Positions 12,240 to 23,511 of a stretch of 64,000 bases of DNA are shown piece by piece. The DNA lies in NCBI GenBank assembly GCA_029891385.1, contig JAIWQS010000093.1, forward strand, positions 434,001-498,000, given 5' to 3'. Source of the stretch: Erythroxylum novogranatense (lineage: Eukaryota > Streptophyta > Magnoliopsida > Malpighiales > Erythroxylaceae). Below the pieces are notes generated by a model that saw nothing but the letters and a program-made list of their open reading frames with translations, searched no databases and was not told the DNA's origin. Positions within the stretch are counted from its first letter, which is position 1, and every line of letters begins with the position of its first letter. Position numbers and translations under genes: made by a program.

Positions 12240-13140
12240 ACTACTCATGTTTTAACTACAAACATATAGTGTAACCATAAATAGTACAAGTGAACACAAG
12301 TCAATCCTGCAAAGAATGTTAGTTAATTACAAACTATCCATAAACTTAGATAGACCAACAACTTAGGATCAATTAAACATGAAAATAAAATAAATAACAA
12401 ATATAGACACTAAATCTAAGCAATAATTAAGAAATAAATCAATCAATGAACAAACTAGATTTAGGTAAGTTTTTCCCAAAGACTTAATCATATTCAACTT
12501 CAACCTGATTTAATGAATGGTTTTTTTATGAGTACAAATTCCTAACTTAGATTATACTTTCTCTTAAGACATATAACTCATATTCTTAGATTAATGAATT
12601 GAAATTTCTTTCAAATCAGACAACCTAAGAATGTTTTAATCTATTATATGAAATCTCTTGATAGATTTACCCTAACCTAGGAAGATCTTGCAGCTTTCTC
12701 TAGGATAGCTCACAGTTAAACCACTTTATCTACATTTTGATCTGATCACACACATCTTCTCTCAAATCTTGTTGTATATATCAAATAATTAAATATTTCA
12801 CTTTCATTCGTTCAATTCAATCAATTACAAAAACATGGATAAATTTTAAAAAAATAGAACTTCATTAAATCAAAGCTCAATTCAATACATAAATTCTAGG
12901 GTCCATCCACCCCTAAATCTATAACCTAATTAGTTAATAATTAGACAAAAACCATAACTAAAAAATAAGAGTAAGAGATCATTGTGATGAGTCTTTAGTG
13001 TCAAATCCCTTAAAAGTATCCTAAATATAAGCAATATGCTATAAAAATCATACTAATAGTAATATATGTCTAGCATACATCTAACTCTCCTATGCTTAAA
13101 CAATTGCTCGTCCTCAAGCAAATGAATTTTATTATTTAGT
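12240..13140 (-). mobile_element. LTR-like fragment of a Ty3/gypsy element, minus strand
   Basis: Read on the minus strand from 13,140, the sequence begins TTTGCTTGAGGACGAGCAA and then TTTAAGCATAGGAG. This resembles the conserved block found just before the 3' LTR of many Athila/Tat-type elements. It continues into LTR-like sequence that ends near 12,240 with a TTGCAGGATTGACTTGTG-type block. No coding region is attached. The class is inferred from these blocks. Confidence 0.45.
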
Positions 13141-13808
13141 CTTAAATAGAAGTCATTCCTAAAAGAAATGCTAAACAAATTATACATACCGATGAAGATT
13201 CTTCATTATTTATCCAATCATAAAGGTTATCAAAATGCTATGTAACTAACTACCTATAAAAATTTATAAATTGATTCAATTTACTTTAAGATCCTTCAAA
13301 CTTCAACCTAAATCACAAAATTTATTTCTATGCAAAAATGAACATACACAAGATAATATTATTTAACTTCCAAACATATTCAAACCCTTATTAATAACAC
13401 ATAAATTTTAAAAAAAGTAACATTAAAAGGTTGTTTGAAAAGTCACCTATCCTTTATATGCAAGAGTAACTACCTTATCACGAATTCCCCGATTACTTAA
13501 CTAGGTTACTATCTCAAATGAATACTAACATCACTCTTTGTCTTCAACCTTTTATAGGTTTGAAGACAATAGCATGGCCTAATTACTTATTTTTACTATG
13601 TTTTGATATAAGTTAATGACAATTCTTAAAGAAGTCACAATTACTTCATATATATGCATTTAGTACAAAGAACATTATAATGCTTATTAAAAAGTTTTCA
13701 TTCTCCAAATTTATAAAACAAATTAGACTCACTTATTCACTTATTAGGAACATTTTAAATAAAATTTCCACCCTTTTATTTTTATGATACGCTTTTATGA
13801 TTAGAACT
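13141..13808. other. AT-rich noncoding DNA left of the Tat element
   Basis: Nothing recognisable. GC content changes abruptly at about 13,800 where the Tat element begins. Confidence 0.5.
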
Positions 13809-14220
13809 TGGTTCTGCCGGATTCTAGCGGAGCTGTACGTTGTCGTTTGGATCCATGAAGTTGGCTGCTTTCTGTAGAAACTTCGACGTGAAGATCCCTG
13901 CAAAACAAAGAAAGGCACGTCGGGGGTTGTTTCCCGATAGGCCCCTCCGACGCTCAAGTTAGTCTTTTGGTGAAGGTGGGATCGCTGTGAGCAGAGAAAA
14001 CTAGGTTATGATTGCGTACATTCGTTATGGCAGAATTATACCTTATATATGAAGCAATAGCTAGGTTTAGGTCTTTACGTGTGCATGGGAGACTCTTACA
14101 TGCAGATGGGCCAAGGAGATCGTGGATTGGATCTGGGCTTGGCATAAGTACAGGACTAATATTTGAAGAACGGACCAATCGGCCCACGGGTCGTTATGAT
14201 CGTCGCGGGCCCAAAGACGA
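13809..14220 (-). repeat. 3' LTR of the Tat element
   Basis: Almost identical to 23512-23925, beginning TGGTTCTGCC on the plus strand (CA end on the element's sense strand). Homology stops at 14220, but the PPT lies at 14235-14250, so the LTR may extend about 14 bp further than the matched part. Confidence 0.85.
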
Positions 14221-14234
14221 CCGACCGACTATAA

Positions 14235-14250
14235 GCCCCTACTCCTCGAG
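14235..14250 (-). other. Polypurine tract of the Tat element
   Basis: On the minus strand the sequence is CTCGAGGAGTAGGGGC, a purine-rich run directly before the 3' LTR. It is the expected primer site for plus-strand DNA synthesis. Confidence 0.6.
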
Positions 14251-14793
14251 TCTGATCGAAGAGAAGGGTCGAAGGAGTATGCTAGGACTTTGTTGCTCGT
14301 CTGCTATCTTATATCTCGTCCGCAAGACAGCTCGTGAGGTGGTCGATCGGTCGGATATTGGCATTATAGCTCGGTCATGGGACAACTCGGGTAGGCCCGA
14401 TCGATTAGATGCCGACTGGTTGTGCGTGACTGCTCATATTGGGATCGGTCGACTGAGTGCCCCAACTGATTGTCATTAGTACTTTTTGCATGATAGCTCG
14501 CTGTGATAGCTCGCGCTAAAGTAGGTCGAGTGGTCATCATTGGCGAGCGCGTGAAGGTACTTGAAGCATTTATTGTTTGACGGCGCGTGCCCTCTAACAG
14601 CTTTTCAGAATCTGAAATGTATCGTCCTCGTAACCGTCGTGCAGCTGTCCCATACGTCCTTTCAACTGTCGCGTCACTCCCGATTTTGAACAACCCTAAT
14701 TCCCCTTAGCTCGGATTATGCCGTGTGTCCAAGCATAGATCAGATTTTCTCCACGCGTCACGTTTTGACTGGATCGCAATTTGAACGTTTCCT

Positions 14794-14800
14794 TATAAAT
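14794..14800 (+). promoter_or_regulatory. Candidate TATA box for the opposite-strand ORF
   Basis: TATAAAT on the plus strand, 212 bp before the ATG at 15012. The following 200 bp are CT-rich like a plant 5' UTR. It would let the accessory frame be transcribed independently of gag-pol. Inferred only. Confidence 0.4.
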
Positions 14801-15011
14801 GTTCAGGATCGACAAACTGTTTAGTTTTCTTCACGCTTGTTTCGTTCTTGCTTCTGCTTTGCTTTCATTTGCTCTTTCTTATTCTCAGTTCCCGAAAATT
14901 TCCTTCAGTCGTCGTTCGATTTTTCCTTCTCCATTCACTAAATAGGTACGCCCCTTTTCTCCGTTTCCTCCTCTAAAGTTTCTCTTTTCAAAAGTTCTGT
15001 TCCTGGTAAGC

Positions 15012-17156
15012 ATGTCGACGTCCAGTTCTAGAAGCATGGTAGAAGGTGTTGAAGAGATATCTACGACAGAAAGGAAGGATGGGTTTGTTGTGGAGGCGCC
15101 GCCGAAAGACGAATCAACGATGATCGTGGGGGAGGTGAATCAGTCAGTGCTTAGGTATAGCATCCCCTCATCCTGGGGACCCCGGCTGGCCCTGGGGAAT
15201 GAGCAAATCCACAGTAACTTTAGTGGATATTTCGCCGTTTCTGAAAGTTTTTTCTCGGTTGGTAGTATGAAGCTTCCCTACGCTCTGATCGTCGATGAGG
15301 TTTGCGCGGCCTATCAGCTGATGCCGAGCCAGATTCCTCCGAATAGCTAGAGGTTTATTAACGGTCTGGCGTTGCTGTGCCATCAATTCGGCCATTCGCC
15401 CTCTGTTGGCATTTTGCGTCACTTCTTGAGGTTGAGCCAGAGTCTGAGCTCTAGTGCCGGGATCCCCTTCCTGCAGCACAGAGATGCTAAGTATCGCTCG
15501 GCGGGAGCAGCCTAGAAAGTTTCCGCTTGGCGAACGAAGTACTTCTTCGTGAAAGCCCTTGGACCTCCTTGCGAGTCGCGACTATGGAGGCATCCCTTAG
15601 CCGAGCAGTGGAATGACACGTCGAGCGTGTCTCTCAGTAGGGAGGAGTGAAGGGTAATCGGCCGCATAAAGGAGCTCGGCCGATACGATTTTGCTCGGCT
15701 ATTACGGGCCTATTTCGGGGGGTATCAGCTAACTCTTTTCTTATCAACCCCCCGCCTCCAATTAGCGGGCTGGGAGAGGAAATCGCCCCGTCTAGTTGAA
15801 CCCTCGTGGTTGAATTACTTACTGCATTTTTTATTATTGGCTTCTTTTTCTGACTTGTTTTGTTGCCGTGCAGCCATGGTAAGGATAGAGGATTATGTCG
15901 TGCCAGTCGTTCCCTCGAAATCCAAAGGGCAGGCCGCAGGGAAGAAGAAAAGGAAAGAGGTGGAGACTGGTGAGGGCTCCGCTCCGCTGGTGGAGCTCTG
16001 CCATTCTACAGTGTCGCCGGTCCCTTCACTGTAAAGATCTTCCCATCTTTGGCGGCATCGCTGTCGATCATGCCACTAAGCGAGCCGAATCTGTTCGGTT
16101 GAGGAGGAGGAGGAGGAAATAGAACCTCCTCTTAAGAGGAAGAGATTGAGAAAGCTTGGTGATCTACCGTCCGGCTCGCCAAGTCAGGGCGCGAAAGAGA
16201 AGGAGAAGAAAGGCAAGGGGAAGGGGCGAGCGACTAATGCCGGGCAGTGGGAGTCTGCGATCAAGCTGGCCAGTACTGCCTCGATCGGGGACCTCAAAAT
16301 GTCCCGCCATATTGTCGAGAGGATTGTTCCTCCCGTGGATGAGCGGATCATGGACAAGAAGAGTAATGTGGAGCTGGGGTCTCAACTCATTCGTAGCGGC
16401 ATACGGAGTGCGGTGATGTCCTTGGTACAGCGTCTGGAGGCTCTGGACCAGGAAGTCCGGGACCTTCATGAGCAGGTGAAGGCTTTGAAGGACGAGCTTT
16501 CGGAGGTGAAGGAGGGAAAAGACCTTCTTCAGGCTCATAACTCTTCTTTAGAGGAGGAGAAGAAATCTCGGGAGGAAGCGATGAGTGCTTTGGAGGCTCA
16601 ACTTGCTACGGGGGAGGAGGAGAAGACCAGGGCGATAGCAGTGAAGGGCGAGTTGGTCAAGGTGTGTGAGGTCTTGGAGAAGAAAATGGAGTCAGAGAGG
16701 AAGCTTAAAGAAAAGTTTCTCCAAGATTGTCATGCAACGGTGGAGGACAGGCACAGGACTGAGGATGTGCTGAGGAAGTTGCGATGTTCCGTTAAGAGGC
16801 AACGAATCGAGGCGATCAAGCGGTGGAAGAGGAGAAATCTGAACGCTGAATGCCTAGAGCTCGCCTGCGACGTAACCCTTTCGGTCCCGAAAAAGTGCCA
16901 TGAGAGTCACTTTCCCGATGGGTCGGAGCGGCCTTCATTTGAAGATTATGTCGAGCCGCTGCTTCCTGCTCTCGGCCTTTCGTTGGAGGGAATCAACGAG
17001 AGGGCCGTGGGGGAGCGGACCGTTGTTCCGGACGAGGAGTTGGATCTTAGCTCTGAGGAGGAAGAGCTTCCTCATGAGGGTATTCTTCCGGTTGCCCCCT
17101 TAGACCCTGCTCTCCCCGATCGCTCGCCGCCTTCGAGACTTCCCCGTCGTCCGTGA
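15012..17156 (+). pseudogene. Opposite-strand accessory ORF of the Tat element (gypsy-type 'transposase_28'-like plus coiled coil)
   Basis: The segments 15012-15350, 15810-16034 and 16146-17156 share one reading frame and form a 2.1-kb gene relic running against gag-pol. Its first part (RYSIPSSWG, LPYALIVDEVCAAYQLMPSQIPPNS, then FINGLALLCHQFGHSPSVG) resembles the plant 'putative gypsy type transposon' domain often found in such ORFs. Its last part (16146-17156, 336 aa, intact) has a basic KEKEKKGKGKGRA stretch, a long Glu/Lys/Leu coiled coil at about residues 90-210 and an acidic tail. In-frame stops lie at 15348, 15513 and 15648; each sits where Trp is plausible. Around 16,032-16,080 the frame is lost and regained. 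The function is unknown; antisense ORFs at this place are known from Grande and related elements. Confidence 0.65.
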
Positions 17157-17375
17157 CTTCAAGCTTCTCCTTCCGCTAAATTTTAGAGCTCACCTGGTCG
17201 GGCTTGTGGCCAGGGCGAATTCAAATGAATGCAATCTTTATTTTTTTCCTTCATTTTTTTTGAAGCCATCTTCCGTTTTTATGTTCTTTATTTTCGACGT
17301 ATAATGGGATTTGATGAAGTTGCTCATGGTCGACTGGCATCGAGGTCGACTTATAGTCGAGGCCGAGCCGAGGTC

Positions 17376-17864
17376 CCAAGGATCTTGTCTTGGCGACCGA
17401 TCGGCCGTAGTCGATCTATGTCAAGGCCGAGCTAGGGTCCCAAGGATCTTGTCTTGGCAACCGATCGACCGTAGTCGATCTATGTCGAGGCCGAGCGAGG
17501 GTCCCAAGGATCTTGTCTTGGCGACCAATCGACCGTAGTCGACCTATGTCGAGGTCGAGTGATGGTTCCAAGGATCTTGTCTTTTCGACCGATTGACCGT
17601 AGTCGATCTATGTTGAGGCCGAGTGAGGGTCCAAGGATCTTGTCTTGGTGACCGATCGACCGCAGTTGATTTATGTCGAGGCCGAGTGATGGTCCCAAGG
17701 ATCTTGTCTTGACGACCGATCGACCGTAGTCGATATATGTCGAGGTCGAGCGAGGGTCCCAAGGATCTTGTCTTGGCGACCGATTGACCGTAGTCGATCT
17801 ATGTCGAGGCCGAGCGAGGGTCCCAAGGATCTTGTCTTGGCGACCGATCGACCGTAGTCGATGG
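17376..17864 (+). repeat. 64-bp tandem array, about eight units
   Basis: Units start at 17376, 17440, 17504, 17568, 17631, 17695, 17759 and 17823 (period 64, one of 63). Each starts CCAAGGATCTTGTCTTGG, itself a hairpin, followed by CGACCGATCGACCGTAGTCGAT and a CGAGGCCGAG segment. It lies between integrase and the opposite-strand ORF, a position where Tat elements often carry tandem repeats. Confidence 0.95.
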
Positions 17865-18025
17865 GATTTTCTACTCTGCCAATTTTAATGGAATTCGTTC
17901 TTGCCGAAAAATCTGAAAACCCCTTTATTGATGATAATGAGGGCGTGGGCCGTTAAAAAACCTGTCTGGCAGGGATAGGAAAAAGGTACCCACAGATTTC
18001 GTACAAAAATAGTATTGAAAAAACA

Positions 18026-18385
18026 TTAACTAAAATAAAACTTATCTACTGGTAGAACGCCTTCAGGTTTCGAGAGTTCCATGGCCTTGGTAGAATTTTC
18101 CCATTCGCATCGCGTAGGGTGTAAGAGTCGTGCCTGGCTTGCTTCAAAACCTGGTAGGGTCCTTCCCACGCCTGTCCGAGCTTTCTGGGGTGTTTCCCAG
18201 CCGCTTCGGCCTTTCGCGGGATGTACCCACCGACCTTTACGTCGCTTGGCTTTACTCTTCTGTTGTAGAACTTTGTCGTCACCGACAACTTCCGAACGAG
18301 CGGATGCCCTATCCCTGTCTTCACTGAGAAGCACGAGCTCGGCTCGACGGGCTTCATTATTCCCCTCTTCATCGTAGTTCGACAC
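18026..18385 (-). pseudogene. Tat integrase C-terminal domain
   Basis: Two overlapping minus-strand frames hold this part. One keeps YDEEGNNEARRAELVLLSED at the N side, the other keeps YNRRVKPSDVKVG, then RKLGQAWEGPYQV, then TLRDANGKILPRPWNSRNLK. This is the usual end of Tat polyproteins. A frameshift separates the two near 18,290. No chromodomain follows. Confidence 0.8.
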
Positions 18386-18526
18386 CCTTTAGTTGTGCAA
18401 GACCACTTCTACGGGGACTAAGGCTTCTGCCATAAAAGTCATCCTGAACGGTGTTTCCCCTGTGGTTCCGTTCGGTGTGGTCCTGTATGCCCACAACACT
18501 TCGTCAAGTTCTTCCACCCAAGTCTT

Positions 18527-19090
18527 TCATCCGTCTAGGCGCTTCCTAAGAGCACCTATTATCTTTTTGTTTGTGTTTTCTACAAGACCGTTGCTTTGGG
18601 GGTGGGCTACGGAGGTCAACTGTAGCCTTATTTTTAGTCGATCGCAGAAATCTTTGAACTTATCGTTATCGAATTGTCGACCGTTGTCTGCGACCAGCAC
18701 CATAGGCATCCCGAAGCGAGTTAGTATATTTTTCTTTACGAAACTTTCCACCTTCTGCTCGGTGATTGTAGCGACCGCTTCCGCTTCTGCCCATTTGGTG
18801 AAGTAATCCACTGCCACTATCAGGAACTTTTTCTGTCCGGGACCGAGAGGGAAAGGCCCCAGTATATCCATCCCCCATTGAGCGAAGGGGATAGGATGAC
18901 TCACAATTTTCATCCTCTCGGTCGGCTGGTGAGACAGGCTGCTGTTTTTCTGGCAGGCCTCACATCGGTCGACTTTCTCCTGATAGTCTTTCCTCATCGT
19001 TGGCCAGTAATATCCCTGTCTGATCAGCCTATGGACTAACATTCTGCCTCCTACGTGGTTGCCACACATCCCTTCGTGGACTTCGGCCAT
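18527..19090 (-). pseudogene. Tat integrase, zinc-binding and catalytic core
   Basis: A 187-residue open frame. The H2C2 zinc-binding part is HEGMCGNHVGGRML, then CEACQK. The catalytic core shows D in WGMDILGPFP, D in LVADNGRQFD and E in NGLVENTNKKI, i.e. a complete D-D-E set, with the first GQVE Gln changed to Leu. The enzyme would insert element cDNA into the genome. The frame is open but cut off from the neighbouring RNase H and C-terminal parts. Confidence 0.9.
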
Positions 19091-19093
19091 TGC

Positions 19094-19669
19094 TTATTCT
19101 GCCTCTTCTTTGTTCAAGCATCGCAGCAGTGGCCAGTCATAAGATCGCTTGTACAGGGCATCATTCATGATCACGTATTCAGCCGCCTTTATTCTCAATT
19201 TCTTGGCCTGTGAGGTTTCTTGCGGTTGTATTCCCTCTAGGAGATACCGTCTAATCGGTTCCATCCAACTCGATTGATCGGTATTTGCCTCAAGCACTTC
19301 CTTGACTTTTTGAATGCTAGGACGATCTAGTCGTTCGACTAGAATGTTATTTTTGGCGTCTCGATCTGAAGCCATTTTGGAGAGCGCATCTGCTTTAGCA
19401 TTTTTAGCTCGTTCTATCCTGTTGATCATGTACTGCTCGAAATTACTTAACTCCCGCTTTACTAGCTCCAAATACTCAATCATGTTGTTCCCTTTAGCTT
19501 CATACTGCCCAGTGACTTGGCCGACCACCACTTTGCTATCGCTATATATCTTTAGGTGCTTTACCTCCATTTCTTTAGCCAGTTGGAGGCCGGCTATCAG
19601 AGCCTCATATTCTGCCTCGTTATTGGAGGCCTTGAATTCTAGTCGGAGGCGATTCCACCTTCTCTTCAT
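19094..19669 (-). pseudogene. Tat RNase H domain
   Basis: A 191-residue open frame with ASNNEAEYEALIAGLQLAKE (catalytic Glu), then IYSDSKVVVGQV (catalytic Asp), then KNAKADALSKMAS. It is separated from integrase by a stop at 19,091-19,093. RNase H removes the RNA strand after reverse transcription. Confidence 0.88.
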
Positions 19670-19908
19670 ATATGCGGGTCGATTAATACCACCTCGCCTC
19701 CGCGATCCTTGACGTTAGACGACCCGTCAACAAATAAGCTATAGGCAGGGAATTGCTCATCCTTTGAGCTGGGTTGGCTCATCTCTGCAATGAAGTCTGC
19801 CAATACCTGTGCCTTAATCGTCGTCCGGGGCTTGTATTATATGTCGAACTCTCCCAGCTCTACCGCCTATTTTATTAGTCAACCCGAAGTCTTGAGCTTT
19901 TGAAGGCA

Positions 19909-20127
19909 CTACCTGAGGGGTTGGTCGGTCCATACCTCAATGGTATGACTTTGGAAGTAGGGTCTTAGCTTTCGGGCCGCCATTATCAAGGAGAGGGCTA
20001 GCTTTTCTATAGGCGCATACCTCGTTTTCGGTCCAATCAACACCTTGCTGACGTAGTAGATCGGGCGTTGCTCATTTCTCTCGATCGAACAAGCATCTAT
20101 GACGATTGATCCTTCCAGAATCGCCAA
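19909..20127 (-). pseudogene. Tat RT-RNase H connection segment
   Basis: A 72-residue frame with RPIYYVSKVLIGPKTRYAPIEKLAL and FQSHTIEVWTDQPLR, the connection region that follows RT in Ty3/gypsy. It overlaps the end of the RT frame out of phase, showing a frameshift near 20,100. Confidence 0.8.
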
Positions 20128-21091
20128 ATATAAAATCGATTCTCCTCAACCGGCTTTGCGGGATAGGCGGGCTAGACAAGTATTGCTTTAAGTGTTGAAA
20201 AGCTTTCTCGCATTCATCCGGCCATTGGAACTGGGTCACATTCGCTTTCCTCAAAATTTTGAAAAATGGGAGGCACTTGTCTCCCAATCTAGAAATGAAT
20301 CTGCTTAGAGAGACTATTCGACCGGTCAATATCTGTACTTCTTTCAAGCATTGCGACGAGGGCATTTGGATGATGGCTTCGATCTTCTCTGGATTAGCCT
20401 CAATCCTCCGTTGAGTAATCATGAACCCCAGGAACTTTCCTGATGCCACACCAAAGTCACATTTTTTCGGGTTCAACTTCATCTGAAATCTGTTAAGGGT
20501 CTGGAAGACCTCTCTGAGATCTCCCACATGCTCTGCAGCTGTCTTACTTTTGACCACCATATCATCTACGTAAGCTTCAACAGATCGACCGATCTATTTT
20601 TTGAAGACTTCCATGACGAGCCGCTAATAAGTGGCCCCCGCATTCTTCAAGCCGAACGACATTACTTGGTAACAATATGTGCTTTGGTCGATTATGAAGG
20701 CAGTCTTTTCTTCGTCTTCGAGACTCATCTGAATTTGATGGTAGCCCGAGAAAGCATCCAAGAAGCTGAAAAGTTCATGTCCGGAAGTGGAGTCCACTAG
20801 CTGGTCGATCTTGGGTAGGGGGAAACTGTCCTTTGGACATGCCTTGTTCAGGTCAGTGAAGTCGATGCACATTCTCCATTTCCCATTTTTCTTCTTCACC
20901 AACACCACATTGGCGAGCCATTCAGGGTAGTTGACTTCTCGGATGAACCCGGATTTGATTAGTTTCTCTATTTCTTTCTCGATCACTTCCTGTTGCTCCT
21001 TGCAGTGCGATCGCTTCTTTTGCCTAACTGGCTTGTAATCTTGTCGAATACCAAGTGAGTGCGAGGCGACCGATCGAGAAATTCCAGGCAT
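20072..21091 (-). pseudogene. Tat reverse transcriptase
   Basis: Two frames. 21091-20624 has IKSGFIREVNYPEWLANVV, VKKKNGKWRMCIDFTDLN, FPLPKIDQLVD, FLDAFSGYHQIQM and MSFGLKNAGATY. 20560-20072 follows with KLNPKKCDFGV, then KFLGFMI. The active-site YVDDMVV is encoded just at the start of the second frame (about 20,575). A stop and frame change between 20,624 and 20,580 breaks the palm domain. Confidence 0.9.
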
Positions 21092-21103
21092 GTCACTCGG
21101 TAC

Positions 21104-21946
21104 CTAAGCAAAGACCGATCTATTTGCCACCAAACGGTCTGTGATTTCTCTAACTAGGTCCCTCTGAAGCTCGGAACCTAGATTTGTGAATTTAGAGAGA
21201 TCGGCTTCGTCCAGTACGACTCGTTGCGTTTCTTCCACTAGGTTCATCCTATCCATCTCCTCATCGGTTCTCACATCAAGAGAGCTCGTCAGGACTAACG
21301 CCCCGTCTAATGTCTTTGTTTCCGTTAAGTAGCACTCCCTAGTGATTTTTTGCTGACCTCTGATAGTACCGATTCCATGGGGCGTTGGGAATTTCATTAG
21401 TTGGTAGTAGGTGGAGACGACCGCTCTAAGGGCGTTTTGAGTAGCTCGCCTAATTATTGCATTGTATGCCCCTTGAAACTTCACCACTAGGAATTCAACG
21501 TCCCTCTCCATTTAACGCAGCCTTTGCCCGAACTTTACTTTCAAACGTACCCGGGCAAATGGATAGGTCGATACTCCAGTTACCCCTTTGATGGGTCCTT
21601 CTATAGGCAGTAGTCGGTCTTCGGGTACCTCCATCTGCTTGAAGGCATCGTAATACAACAGGTCGGTCGAGCTGCCCATATCAATCATCACCCGCTTCAC
21701 CTCGTAGCCGTCTATGTTCAGATTTACAACGAGGGCATCATCATGAGGACAACTTACACCATCAAGGTCAGACTCGTCGAACGAAATCATCCCGTCGTTC
21801 TCCCTCGTTCTTTTAGTTGATGAGTTTCTGCCGACCTGTTTGGCATATCTCTTTCTCCCTTTAGCAGTGGATCCCCCCGCTGCATTTCCACCAAATATCA
21901 TGTTGATGACCCCTGTCGGTCGGTCATCTTGTTGCCCAGCATTCAT
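21104..21946 (-). pseudogene. Tat aspartic protease region
   Basis: 21946-21512 has the protease core RVMIDMGSSTDLLYYDAF; the catalytic motif normally read as D-T/S-G is D-M-G here, probably inactivating. 21511-21104 continues with FQGAYNAIIRRATQNALRAVVSTYYQLMKFPTP, the linker typical of Tat polyproteins before RT. A stop lies between the two frames. Confidence 0.82.
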
Positions 21947-23443
21947 GTTGCCTCTTTCCCTTGATCGACCTCTCTCTTCTCGTCAATCGTCTGTATTCGT
22001 ATTCGCCTCCCTCTATCATTTCTATCATTCCGCCTCCAATTCTGCCGTCTGTTGTTGGATCGACTGCTCTTATGCTCGTTATCTCGATCAGCATTTTGCT
22101 CGTTCCTCACAAATCTGCCTAACTTTCCCCGTTGTATGAGGAATTCGATTTCTCTTTTCAATTGCCAGCAATTTTTCGTGTCATGACCAATGTCTTTGTG
22201 GAAACGGCAGTATAGATCGGGGTTCCTATCCTTGGGGGAGTCTTCATCTTTTCAGGTTCTCGGATAGTTTCCACATCCGCTCTCATGTCCGTCAGTACTT
22301 CTGCATATCGCCTGTTGAGTGGGGTGAACTCCTGTCGATATCCCTGTCGATCGGTTGGCTTTCTCCAGCTCGACTGGCATTTTTGTCGTTTGTGTGAACC
22401 ACCTGCTCTGTCATTTGGCGAGCGATCATCCGTTCTACGCTTCGTATTTTTTAACACTTCTTCGAGCTGAATGTACCTATCCGCCCTGTTTCTTATTTCC
22501 TGAACGAATCGGGGTTGATCGAGGGATAACGACTTTTTGAACTTCTCATCCCTCGTGTTGTTCATAAGCGCTGCCAACATTGACGAGCAAGTGAGGTCAG
22601 GGACTTCGACCGCTTCATTATTGAACCGAGTGATGAACTCCTGCAAACTTTCGTTCCTTCCTTGGGTCAATTGCATCACCTCCAAAGCTGTCTTTTGTGG
22701 CCGCTTACTGGTGGCGAACTGATTCAGGAATAATAACCTGAAATCTTCAAAACATGTGATCTGACTCGTAAGCGTGCTGTTGAACCATCGCCAAGCTCCC
22801 TCTTGGAAGGCCGTACAGAATGCCTTACACTGAATGGCATCTGGAACGCAATGTAGATTCATCATGGATTGGAAGTGCTGCAGGTAGTCCAGGGAGTCCG
22901 TCTTTCTAGTGTATTTTTTAGGAGTCGGTATTTTGGTGCCGGGGGCCGGAAGGCTATCCAAGATTCCCGGGATAAAGGGAGAGCTGTACTGTGCCATCGG
23001 GCTATCTGGGCGGAAGCTCATGGCTACGTTAATCTGATCGTCCACGATTTTCTCTAGGTCTTCGGTTGGGTGGCGATCGATCGCCATCTTTGGTCTGCCG
23101 TGCGCTTCTTGCGTGCAGACAATGTTGTTATTGTGTCCGAGGCTGCAAAATGGCGAATCAACAGTCACCCTTCCTCAATCTGTTGGGTGAGGGAGGTGTG
23201 TACAGGCGGAAGAGGATCTGCATCAAAGAGGCGCTGGAGATTCGGGCGCATGTTGGTTTCAGCGTTATCCTCCAAGGCTGCGCTCTGTTCTTCTTGTTCC
23301 AAGGTTTGAGGTTGCGGTTGATCATTCGGGTCTGAAGATTCGGTGCGGGAAATATGATGTGTAGGCGGCAGGATTGCAGGTAATTGTAAACCCATGCGTT
23401 GCATCGCCAGAGCCGCGACAGCGGCTATATCAGGGTTTGTCAC
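21943..23443 (-). pseudogene. Tat gag with zinc knuckle
   Basis: 23443-23165 is the probable N-terminus (MTNPDIAAVAALAMQRMG). 23168-22158 (336 aa) holds the retrotransposon gag domain: YTRKTDSLDYLQHFQSMM, FCTAFQEGAWRWFN, FLNQFATSKR, and LQEFITRFNNE. About 22,210-22,140 encodes a knuckle-like YCRFHKDIGHDTKNC across a frame change into 22161-21943, which is rich in Arg/Asn/Asp. Gag would form the particle shell. Confidence 0.88.
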
Positions 23444-23491
23444 TGCCGCCTGATTGATCTGTGTGTTTCTGGACGTGGTGCCCTAAAGTCG

Positions 23492-23510
23492 AGCCCCACA
23501 GTGGGTGCCA
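23492..23510 (-). other. Primer-binding-site block of the Tat element
   Basis: Reads TTGGCACCCACTGTGGGGC on the minus strand, one base after the 5' LTR end. TTGGCGCCCACCGTGGGGC-type blocks are usual next to the 5' LTR of Tat elements. The matching tRNA is not asserted. Confidence 0.65.
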
Positions 23511-23511
23511 A

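Noticed and set aside
14012..14479. 155-residue plus-strand open frame across the Tat LTR boundary
   Set aside because: It spans LTR, PPT and untranslated sequence, and the matching LTR copy at 23,716 has a different, shorter continuation.
17376..17864. Regular repeats that could suggest a CRISPR-like array
   Set aside because: The full 64-bp unit is repeated with no unique spacers, and it lies in a plant retrotransposon.
18081..19712. Plus-strand open frames of 98, 137 and 132 residues over the Tat integrase and RNase H
   Set aside because: Shadows of the real minus-strand pol domains; no domain of their own.
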